Origin: Elusimicrobia bacterium RIFOXYA2_FULL_39_19
Lineage (GTDB): Bacteria; Elusimicrobiota; Endomicrobiia; CG1-02-37-114; XYA2-FULL-39-19
Direction of reading: 5' to 3'
Assembly: GCA_001800285.1 (NCBI GenBank)
Contig: MGVC01000081.1
Span: 52,856 to 116,855, forward strand
Length of the DNA: 64,000 nt
A model generated the notes under the pieces. That model had not been told where the DNA came from and ran no database searches. It worked only from the letters and a program-made list of their open reading frames with translations. The translations under genes were made by a program, and so were the position numbers. Below are positions 1 through 9,400 of the stretch, piece by piece (within the stretch, counting starts at the first letter, position 1; each line of letters opens with the position of its first letter).

Positions 1-467
1 GTGACAGTATTAGCAAAGACGGTGACGGCAGTTTCTGGGCTTGGACCATATCTCCCAAAATACGGCTTTACAAAGATGTTGACACTGACGGTAAATATAG
101 TACAGGGGATACCGTGAAGTACGTTTATACAGGTTCAGAGGTTTATGGGATTAACAATGACGGTGGTGTTTTATCAGAAAATGATTTGGCTGTTTCTGAA
201 TCAAATGTATTTTCAATTGCAAAAGAAATTGCTTTTCATAATAGTATATTTGTCAGAGAGGGCGATTCAAGCTCTGTCTTGTTCAACAATACTTATAACA
301 ACAACGATGACATTCCGGCTTCTGTAAGTGATAAAGTAAAAAGTGATTTTAATGCGCTTCCCAGTTTTTTCAGCAAAGGAAATCTTGATTTGATATTTAC
401 TCCGGATATTGCTATACCTATTGCACAGAAGCTGGCTTCACAGATTGATAAATTTAATTCTAATTGA
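1..467 (+). CDS. C-terminal part of a protein of unknown function, truncated by the window edge
   Basis: Frame 3 is open from the first bases (DSISKDGDGSFWAWTISPKIRLYKDVDTDGKYSTGDTVKYVYTG...) to the stop at 467, so the listed start at 114 is internal. Confidence 0.7.
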   Translation, partial: DSISKDGDGSFWAWTISPKIRLYKDVDTDGKYSTGDTVKYVYTGSEVYGINNDGGVLSENDLAVSESNVFSIAKEIAFHNSIFVREGDSSSVLFNNTYNNNDDIPASVSDKVKSDFNALPSFFSKGNLDLIFTPDIAIPIAQKLASQIDKFNSN

Positions 468-480
468 AAGGTTTTGTAAA

Positions 481-1236
481 TTGATTAAGAAAATATCGCT
501 AATTGCCGTAATTGTACTTTTTTATGCATCCAGCCTTTATTGCGGAGATGATTTTCTTACTTCTGAAGTTACAAGGATTAGTACAAAACTTATAGACAAT
601 CCTGCTGATTTTTTATTTAACCTTCACTCAGACAATGTGGATTTTACTCCTGTCCCGAAAGATAAAAATGTAACTATTCGTACAAATTTTTATCCCACCA
701 CTTTTCCAACAACCTGGGTTAATTTAAACTTTAAAGTAAAGGTACTATCTGACAGCGGATATACCCCTTGGATTCCGCAGGTGGATTTAATAGGCCAGTA
801 TGGCAAAGTAATGGCTATAGATATGGCCGCCAGCGATGTAGACAGCAGCAGCTCATCCACAAAGGTCTCAAACAGTGACATGGCATACGGGCTCATGGTA
901 ACCAAGGCTGTTTCAGAAACTACCCGTTTGTTTTTTGGTTTGTGTTACTCAAAAATGGAACTGATAGTAGATTTGGGAAATAATGATAATGATGATAATG
1001 CTGTTAGCAGTATTTCCTTAAGTGCCAATGATACATTTTTTGTTTCAGGCATTGAAAATAGCCTGAGTGATGATAAGCCAAGCTATGTAAAAGCCCATTT
1101 AGGGTACGGATTAAGAACTAAAAAAATTGTTTCAAGAATCGGGTGGTATTCAAACCATTTTGAAACGGGATTCAATTTTTATCCCGAAGGGTTATTTGTC
1201 ATGCATTATTTTATGGCTTGGCACTGGAATTTTTAA
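481..1236 (+). CDS. Secreted or outer-membrane protein of unknown function
   Basis: The ORF 409-1236 overlaps the previous gene. A TTG start at 481 gives a signal peptide (LIKKISLIAVIVLFYASSLYCGDD), and the C-terminus is aromatic (MAWHWNF). Confidence 0.6.
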   Translation: MIKKISLIAVIVLFYASSLYCGDDFLTSEVTRISTKLIDNPADFLFNLHSDNVDFTPVPKDKNVTIRTNFYPTTFPTTWVNLNFKVKVLSDSGYTPWIPQVDLIGQYGKVMAIDMAASDVDSSSSSTKVSNSDMAYGLMVTKAVSETTRLFFGLCYSKMELIVDLGNNDNDDNAVSSISLSANDTFFVSGIENSLSDDKPSYVKAHLGYGLRTKKIVSRIGWYSNHFETGFNFYPEGLFVMHYFMAWHWNF

Positions 1237-1239
1237 ATT

Positions 1240-2475
1240 ATGAAAATGCATAAAAAAATAAACATTCTTACTTTAGCAGGATTGCTGGCAATTACCTATC
1301 TTTCAGGTTTACATGCAGTGCAGTTCGCCCCATATTATGATTTTAAGCTTACCCAGGGAGTTTCTGTGCCGTCAAGAGGAACACCTGAGTTTACCTTGTG
1401 TCTTGCAAATGACCTGGGTTTTATAGCAAGGGTGCATCCAAAACACTCCATTGTGGCATTTTATGAATTAAAATATATAGGCCCTTCCATAAATAGGGAT
1501 GGTTCTTCCATAAGAAGTCTTGAAGGTTCAAGTTTTACGGATAGATATATTGATTATTTATTCATAGTAAGACACAGTTGGGTTTACAGCAAAATGTTTA
1601 CCTTTAAAACACAAGTAGATTCCATGATTGAAAATACAAGAACCGGCGCTAACGAAGCTTGGGGTTATGGATTGTATGATTTTAACAGAACCGGTCTGAT
1701 GTTTAGTGCTGATATGACTTTTGAAACTTTCAAGCTGGATGCGTCAATCCAATACAGCCTGCTTGATTTTCCAAATTATACCGACTTATTGGGGGAATTA
1801 CAGGCGGGTGCCGGTGATGGCGAATCCCAAACTGGAAAGCAAAATCATAATATCCTGCAAATCCGTTCGAATCTTAAATATAAAGGTAATAAGTTCAGTT
1901 TAGGAACCACAATGCAGTCATATTTAAAACAGAAAGTAGTCACCAGCGTTGTGCAGGCAAATGGTACTTATTATTCAGCAGAGTTACAAAAAGAAAATCT
2001 TATTAGTATTGGCGTCGAGAGAAAACAAAAGGTATCTGAGTTTTTAATTTTGTCTCCTTATTTGTCATATAAAATAAAAGATTCTAATCAGAATTATCAG
2101 CATTTTACCACGGCAGGTTCTTCCGTTCCCGTGGCCTACCAGGGAGACTATTATGATTACACGGAGCTTACAGTAGGGCTTCCCATGATATTTATTTTAA
2201 GTGAAAAATGGGATTTAATACTTACCCCTGAATTAAGCCAAAAAAATTATTCTTCCAGGCCGCCTCTGGATGCAAACAATAATTTTACTGACGGCAAACA
2301 AGCCAATAACCTGATGCTTATGAATGTGGCATTTGAAAAGAAGTCCAGTGAAGTGGCTCGCTGGGCATTATTTTATTCATACCAGCAGCAGGCATCAAAC
2401 GTACGCTTTGAAAAATACCTTCCTTATAATTATTCCGGATCTTTTTTTGGAATAAAGTATTCGCTAAGATACTAA
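1240..2475 (+). CDS. Predicted outer-membrane beta-barrel protein
   Basis: N-terminal signal peptide, alternating amphipathic strands, C-terminal ...GIKYSLRY. Confidence 0.6.
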   Translation: MKMHKKINILTLAGLLAITYLSGLHAVQFAPYYDFKLTQGVSVPSRGTPEFTLCLANDLGFIARVHPKHSIVAFYELKYIGPSINRDGSSIRSLEGSSFTDRYIDYLFIVRHSWVYSKMFTFKTQVDSMIENTRTGANEAWGYGLYDFNRTGLMFSADMTFETFKLDASIQYSLLDFPNYTDLLGELQAGAGDGESQTGKQNHNILQIRSNLKYKGNKFSLGTTMQSYLKQKVVTSVVQANGTYYSAELQKENLISIGVERKQKVSEFLILSPYLSYKIKDSNQNYQHFTTAGSSVPVAYQGDYYDYTELTVGLPMIFILSEKWDLILTPELSQKNYSSRPPLDANNNFTDGKQANNLMLMNVAFEKKSSEVARWALFYSYQQQASNVRFEKYLPYNYSGSFFGIKYSLRY

Positions 2476-2523
2476 ACCTAAAAAAACTGTTCTAACAAAT
2501 TAATCAAACATCTTGGAGGAAAC

Positions 2524-4158
2524 ATGGGATTTAAAAATGTTTTTTGTAAGTTAGTTTTGTTTTTATTTGCCACTCTATTCTCAGTAAAAACATCTTTTGC
2601 TGTTCCCTTCATGGTAAATGGGGCGCGTCCCATGGGTATGGGTGGAGCGTATACTGCCATTGGTGATTCTTCTTTAGCGGGGTACTGGAACCCGGCGGCA
2701 CTTTACGGCCAGGATGGTTTTGATTTAAAGTTAAATTTAGGTGCCGGAATGGATTTTACTGGTAGCATTCTTGAAAAAGCCAATAACATTGCTGATTTTT
2801 CAACCCAACTTGGTGAACTTGAAACTTCACAGCAAAATGGCGGCAATCTGGATATAAGAAAAATCAGCGCCATCACAACGGCCATGAAAAACCTTCAAGA
2901 ATTGGGCTCCGGCTCAAGCGGAATGGTTATGAATATTTCCGGAGGGCTTGGGCTTAGAATAGGCAGGTATGTTTTATCTGTGAATAATTATAGTTTTATA
3001 AGTGCTAAACCAAAAATTGAGTTGTTTGGTTTTTATCTTGGGTCTGCCACGGTAGATGCTTCAGCTCTGGGAATAAGAAAAAGTTCTAACCGGTTGCTTA
3101 TACCAAATGATTCAGATTCAGAAACCCAGGAATTACAGGGTATTGCCATAGATGCATCATCACAAACCATTGCTGACCCTACAAATTCAGCACTTTTAAA
3201 TGAAAGAGATGATTTAGAGACTCAGATTTCCTGGATAAAGACTGCTTTAAAGGATGCCGGTGTGGAAGTTCCGGCAGGGTTAACAGATCAGCAGATTGCA
3301 AATGCGCTTATAAATACTGCAGTAAATAACAATGTCACTGAAGAAGAATTGCAAACATCAATCGCAACAGTAAAAGAAAGCAGGGAATTGCTTGAAATGG
3401 TATTAGGTGGTTCTGATCCAACCAAGACATTTTCTGATAATCAATCAAATTTAACTTTTCGCGGTCTTAACATCACGGAAATAGGAATCGGTTCTGCCTG
3501 GCCCCTTTATTTTGAGAACCTTTATGCAGGGGTTACTCTTAAATATATGACTGGAGCCTATGGTTTTTACAGACAGAATATTTTTGAAAACGAAACAGAG
3601 CTTGGCGATTCAGTGGATTTAATAGCTAATAACACAAAACAGTCATCACAGATAGGTTTAGATGTGGGTCTTTTGTATAACAAGAAGCAAGACTGGAATG
3701 CAACATTCGGCTTAACAATGAAAAACCTTAACAGCCCTACATTTACCGCACCGGCTGCCGCAAAAGAATACGGTGAAGAAGACATTAAATTTGACCCTCA
3801 GATTAGATTAGGTGCGGCTTACTATGTTTTTAATTTCTGGTCTTTATCAACAGACATGGACCTGACCAGCAATAAATCTTTAATCCCGGGTTATGAGACA
3901 AAAATGTTCTCTTTTGGTACTGAAATAAATCTTATTAACCAGTCGTGGCTTAACCTACCCTTTAGGTTTGGAATGATGAAAAATCTTGCAGCATCAGACG
4001 AAGGAATTATTATGACGGCCGGATTAGGTATGAATTTGGGCGGTTTTACAATAGATTTTTCCGGCGCAGTTGGCGCAAGTACTACAAAAGTAAAGGCAGA
4101 CTCAGAAGCCATACCTGAAAATGCAAATATGCAGGTGAGTATAGCTTTTGATTTCTAA
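2524..4158 (+). CDS. TraF/PorV-like (FadL-type) outer-membrane protein
   Basis: Signal peptide followed by RPMGMGGAYTAIGDSSLAGYWNPAALYG, typical of UPF0164/TraF/PorV-like barrels. RBS ggagg upstream. Confidence 0.6.
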   Translation: MGFKNVFCKLVLFLFATLFSVKTSFAVPFMVNGARPMGMGGAYTAIGDSSLAGYWNPAALYGQDGFDLKLNLGAGMDFTGSILEKANNIADFSTQLGELETSQQNGGNLDIRKISAITTAMKNLQELGSGSSGMVMNISGGLGLRIGRYVLSVNNYSFISAKPKIELFGFYLGSATVDASALGIRKSSNRLLIPNDSDSETQELQGIAIDASSQTIADPTNSALLNERDDLETQISWIKTALKDAGVEVPAGLTDQQIANALINTAVNNNVTEEELQTSIATVKESRELLEMVLGGSDPTKTFSDNQSNLTFRGLNITEIGIGSAWPLYFENLYAGVTLKYMTGAYGFYRQNIFENETELGDSVDLIANNTKQSSQIGLDVGLLYNKKQDWNATFGLTMKNLNSPTFTAPAAAKEYGEEDIKFDPQIRLGAAYYVFNFWSLSTDMDLTSNKSLIPGYETKMFSFGTEINLINQSWLNLPFRFGMMKNLAASDEGIIMTAGLGMNLGGFTIDFSGAVGASTTKVKADSEAIPENANMQVSIAFDF

Positions 4159-4195
4159 GCAATAAAACATTTTTATTATATTTATTATAAATGAT

Positions 4196-5293
4196 TTATC
4201 GAGACATTTTAAAAAACAGCCAAAATCCAAGAACAATAAATATAATATTGGTCAGCCAGGCGCTTAAAAGTGTGTTTAAATGCCCGGCCTCGCCTAAAAC
4301 TCTTCCAAAAGACATTAGTATCCAATAAAAGAATGATATAAATAATACATAACCAATGCCTCTAAGCTTAGCATACTTGCCGCTTAAACCGATGGCAAAA
4401 GGAATTCCTAAAAACATTACTACAATTCCTGCAAAGGGGTATGAGTAGCGCATGAAATAAGCAACTTTGAGCTTTGTTGAAGGCAGTGAAGAATTAGTAA
4501 GTTTATTTATTTCATATTTCAAATCAGAATTGGTCATCATATCGGTGTTTTTCATGGCGGGCACAAAATCATTGGGTTTTACATCCATCTTTAGGGGTTT
4601 TTCGCTAAAATAATTTTCTGAGGTTATCTCTTTTCCGTTGTTGGCATACATTCTTTCAACTACACGGTTTAAAACCCACTCATTATTTAGATAAGTCATT
4701 TTTTGTGCCTTAACCTGCCGCATAAGCCTTAAATCGTTATCAAAAATATCAATAGTTACATCATACATAATGTTTTTTTTCGTGTCATAGGCGCCTATGG
4801 TAAATATTTCTCCGCCGGTGCTTTTATATATAATACCTTTGTGTTTTATATTTAGATTGGCCTCGTGTTTATAAAGTGTTATCTCACGCATATCAAAAGT
4901 TTTCTCAAAACCGTTTGGAATAAGTTTGTTGTTTAAAAAAAGGCCGAAAATGGAAATCAGAAGCCCTATCAGGAAAAAAGGCATAAAAACGTAACGCAGG
5001 TTAATACCACAGGATTTCATGGCTGTTATTTCGTTATCCCGGGACAAGCGGTTCATGGAAAACATTAAACCGGATAAAACTGATACGGGTAAAGAATCTC
5101 TAATCCATGACGGTAGTAAAAGCGCAAGGTATTGAAATATAAAGGTAAATGAAGCATTATTATTCACAAAGTCGCTTAATCGGAAGAAAAATTCTGATAT
5201 CATAAAAATCAGGCAGAAAAAAACCAAGGCCAGGCTAAAAGATACCGAAAATTCTTTAACCAGATAAATTAGCAATATATTTTTCTTTTTCAT
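4196..5293 (-). CDS. lptG: LptF/LptG family LPS export permease (second of pair)
   Basis: About 365 aa, N- and C-terminal TM helices, motif LSRDNEITAMKSCGIN. Overlaps the upstream paralogue by 4 nt. Confidence 0.8.
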   Translation of the reverse strand: MKKKNILLIYLVKEFSVSFSLALVFFCLIFMISEFFFRLSDFVNNNASFTFIFQYLALLLPSWIRDSLPVSVLSGLMFSMNRLSRDNEITAMKSCGINLRYVFMPFFLIGLLISIFGLFLNNKLIPNGFEKTFDMREITLYKHEANLNIKHKGIIYKSTGGEIFTIGAYDTKKNIMYDVTIDIFDNDLRLMRQVKAQKMTYLNNEWVLNRVVERMYANNGKEITSENYFSEKPLKMDVKPNDFVPAMKNTDMMTNSDLKYEINKLTNSSLPSTKLKVAYFMRYSYPFAGIVVMFLGIPFAIGLSGKYAKLRGIGYVLFISFFYWILMSFGRVLGEAGHLNTLLSAWLTNIIFIVLGFWLFFKMSR

Positions 5294-6378
5294 TTTCGTA
5301 ACAACCTTTTCATAAACATTAGCCCGATAATAAACGTTACCGCATTAGGAAACCACATAATATATTTTACAGGTATAAATACCAGTTTTTCCGTAAGCGT
5401 AATGCAGCCGATAAGCAGGAAGTAATAGAAAATGATTATGCCTATACTTATCCCAAAACCTACGGTTCTTCCTCCTCTGTGAAAAATAATGCCTATCGGC
5501 AGCCCTACCAGTACCAGACAAAACACTGCAGACCCTATTACCCAGCGGGAGTAGTACTCTGCTTCCAGTAAACGTAAAATGAATTTGTTATCAGCATTTA
5601 TTCTCATTTCTTCGCGCAGTTCTTCTCCTGTAAATTCTCTGCGGGATTTATTGGTTACATCAAGTTTTACTTCTTCATAAAATGGAATAGTCATAACATA
5701 ATCTGAAAAAGTAATATGGGTTATTTTTTCCGGCGCCTTTGTCGGATTTGTTTGTATGGTTCCATCTCTTAAATTAAACACTATTTTATCAGAATTTATC
5801 TGCGCAGTTCCTGACTTTGCGGCAATTTGCATATAATCCGGATTGATTTTATATATGATTACGCGGTTAAGGTCATTATTTTTCTTATTTATATCATTTA
5901 TATATATCATGTAATCGCCTATTTTTAAGAAAGATTTTTCTTCAAATTTAAAAGAGGTTTGTTTCTTCATTACGGAAATATAAACGCTTCTAAATTCAGA
6001 CTGCATTTTAGGTATTACATTTTGGTTTAACCAGGTAAGCAGAATGCTTAAAATTATAGCCAGGACAAGTGGCTGGAAAGTAAAGCGCAGGGTGTGTATG
6101 CCCGCTGAATTAAGCGCTATTATTTCGTTATCTTCCGAAAGGCGCCCGTAGGTAAGCAGAATTGCAAACAAAATAGACATAGGAATAGTAACGCTGAACA
6201 TAGACAAAACAAGATAAAAAGTAAGCTGGAGGGTTATGAGAATTCCGGCGCCTTTGTTTATCAGCAGGTCAATCAGCTGGAACAGGTTGTTTAATACCAG
6301 TACAAAGGTAAAAACAAACAATCCGCCCAAAAATGACTTTATAGACTCTTTATAAATGTACTTTGTAAGTATTTTCAT
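5290..6378 (-). CDS. lptF: LptF/LptG family LPS export permease (first of pair)
   Basis: YkrP/YjgQ-type architecture, motif LSEDNEIIALNSAGI. Confidence 0.8.
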   Translation of the reverse strand: MKILTKYIYKESIKSFLGGLFVFTFVLVLNNLFQLIDLLINKGAGILITLQLTFYLVLSMFSVTIPMSILFAILLTYGRLSEDNEIIALNSAGIHTLRFTFQPLVLAIILSILLTWLNQNVIPKMQSEFRSVYISVMKKQTSFKFEEKSFLKIGDYMIYINDINKKNNDLNRVIIYKINPDYMQIAAKSGTAQINSDKIVFNLRDGTIQTNPTKAPEKITHITFSDYVMTIPFYEEVKLDVTNKSRREFTGEELREEMRINADNKFILRLLEAEYYSRWVIGSAVFCLVLVGLPIGIIFHRGGRTVGFGISIGIIIFYYFLLIGCITLTEKLVFIPVKYIMWFPNAVTFIIGLMFMKRLLRK

Positions 6379-6457
6379 AATTTATTCAGTTTCCGTGTGA
6401 ATTATAGCAAAAAAAACAAAAATACGCTATAATATAGCCTAAGAAGGCGTAAAATTT

Positions 6458-9400
6458 ATGCCCATAATTAAAATTATTAAAATATTTATATTATTTATAA
6501 TACTTGCAGTTACCTCATTTATACTGTCTGGAACCCTGTATTCTCAGTTTAAATACATTCCTCAAAATGGACCTACAATAAAAGATACCGAAGAAACTCA
6601 GCAGGAAAACACTACCACAGAACCGGCAGAAGATGAAGAGGAATTTCAATTTACGCCCCAAAAGTGGAACAAAGCCCGCGGGGACATTGAAGAAGGCAAA
6701 AAACCCGGTGATGTGGTAGAAGTTTCCTCAAAAGCGGTAGTCGCAGAGTTGCCGCCTCCGCCCTCAAACGCAACGGTTGAATTTACTGAATATGACACCA
6801 AGCTTACTATTAACGGCAGAAAATTTATTGGCGTGAAGTTTACTGCCATGGAATATGATAAACCGGACAACACCAGAAGAAACTCTTCAAGTTTTGATAT
6901 GAAGCAGGAATTGCAGGTAAAAATCAAAGGTGAGGTAGGCAAAAAAATCAAGGTAAATGTTGATTTTGACGATACTGTTTCAGACCGGCGAGATATTTCC
7001 GTTGCTTACCGCGGGGACCCTGAAGAAGTGGTGCAGGAAGCGGCTTTCGGTGACATTGTATTATCCCTGCCAAACACGGAGTTTGTAGGTTACAGCAGGC
7101 AGGCTTTTGGTATAAAACTTGATACAAGGGTAAATCTTAACAAAGAAAAAACCAGAAAACTCAGGACTCTGCTTATTGCCAGCCAGACCAAGGGTACACC
7201 TGAGTCAAAGCGTTTCACAGGATTTACCACTATGGAACACCAGGAAATCCCTGTTGAGAGTTATTCAAAAAGAAAATACTTCAAAGTAGCTTTTGGAACA
7301 GATAAAATTAAAGAAGGAACTATAGAAGTTTATAGAAAAGTACCTGTAACTACTGACCAAAACGTATCCTGGATTCAGTATTCCACATTTAACTATACCG
7401 GTACAGATATTAGCTCAGCTCAGTTCAAAATGCTTTACCCCATTACTGATTACGCTGTTGATTATAATAACGGTATCCTGGTTTTTAACGGCTCTCAGGA
7501 TATTGATGCAATAATCGGCGTGTATTACAAAAAAGATGACGGTGTCGGGCTTCAGGGATCTTTAAAAGATAATACCGGGAAAATACAAAAAATCGTGCTT
7601 ATAAAAGATGAAAGAAATACTGCTTCTACAGAACTTAAAAATTATTATCATTTAAACAGAACCCAGATAGTGCCAGATAACTACAATAGTAATTTTGTGT
7701 TGGAAATACATAACGGCAACAAAGTACCTACTGTAGAAGAATGGAGCCAGAAAACCTCTACTACCACCATTCCCCGCTACAGGGAAAACATTATTATGAA
7801 TTTTGACAAAGGTTATTTCTATGTAGTAGATAAAAACAATGAGAATACTTCCTGGAATTTTTTTAGTAAACAGATTTATGAAACAGAAAGCCCGGTCCAG
7901 TCCGGATATAAATTTTTCCTTGAGTACCGTTTAAGAAAGAAAACATTTGATACCAGAATGGGTGTCATACCCCAGTCTGAACAGGTTATATTAGACGGCA
8001 AAAAGCTTGAAAGAGACAAGGATTACACCATAGATTATGACATTGGTACCGTAGAAATATTAAACCAAAACAGAATAACGGACAGCAGTGTAATAGATAT
8101 GAGTTATGAGTATTCCACTTTTGGCCTGGCGGTAGGGGAAACATTTCTTGGTTTAAGAAGTGAACTTTCACTAACTAATAATATTTTTATAGGCATAAGC
8201 GTTTTACAGAATAATCCTCCGAGCCCGCAATCCGTGCCGGATTTAAGGTCTGTAATAGGTGATAAAAAAGTTTATGAAATTGATTCACGTATTACGGGAA
8301 TCAATTTCGGGCCTTTATCCATAGGTTTTGGAGGAGAAAAAGCTATCAGTGAACGAAATACAAATAAATTCGGCAGCGCTCTTATAGATTCAATGGAAGG
8401 CATCAAGGATACTGCAGGGCCTTCTATTACCAGAGATTCCTGGAAGTACGGGCATACTTCAACACCATATCCTCCGGATTCAATAGACTGGCAGAATTCA
8501 GACGAATATATTCGCAATATTTACGGGCTTTCTGAATCAGATGTAAAAGAAGAGAGACAGTCTGTCTTAGATGTTACCTACAATCTTGCCGATACAACTT
8601 CCTGTGCAATTGTTCAGAATCTTTCTTATTCGGGGCTGGATTTCAGTAAGAAAGATTATTTTGAAATACGGCTCTCCGGAAGCATGAATGCGGGTTATCT
8701 ACCGAATGAAAACGATGAAGTAATAATAGAATTTGGCCAGTTTAACGAAGACGTGGATCATGATGACACTCTTGATACAGAAGACAATATAATAGTAAAT
8801 AATAGCTTGAATGAAGGCGAAGATATTGGTTGGCTTTTTAATCCTTCTGTCTTTCCCGGAAAAGAAAAAAGAGTAGGTCCGGCAAATGGTTTGATTGATA
8901 CGGAAGACCTTAATAATGACCGTAATCTGCAGGCAAGCGATGAAGTGATTGAAGGAAGGCAGTTTGTCATTAAAATGAGTTCATTTGTCAATCAGTCCAC
9001 CTGGTTGTTTCATACAGATGGATTAGGCAAACAAAACATTACTAACTGGCAGTATGTAAAACAGGTAAGAGTAACTGTGAAAGCGCCTGGTAAAAAGGGT
9101 ACGGTAAGAATAGGCAAAATAAATGTAGTAGGTATAGATAAAAAATGGGGAAGTTTAACACCCGGGTTAACAGTCAGTGCTGTAAATAATTACGAAGATG
9201 CAACCTATAGAGCAATATCTCCGGCAAATATGGCCACCTATCCGGACAACTTGAAATATTATGAAAGTCTTTACGGCGGGTATACGCAAGGTGTCTATAA
9301 ACAGGAACAGGCACTCCAGATGTACTATGATTTTAAATCAACTTCTAGTGTAGTGGCAAGATTAACCAGGCCTATGGATTTAACTTCCGGGAAAACCATT

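Noticed and set aside
409-480. Extended N-terminus of the ORF 409-1236
   Set aside because: Overlaps the upstream CDS; the signal peptide begins at TTG 481.
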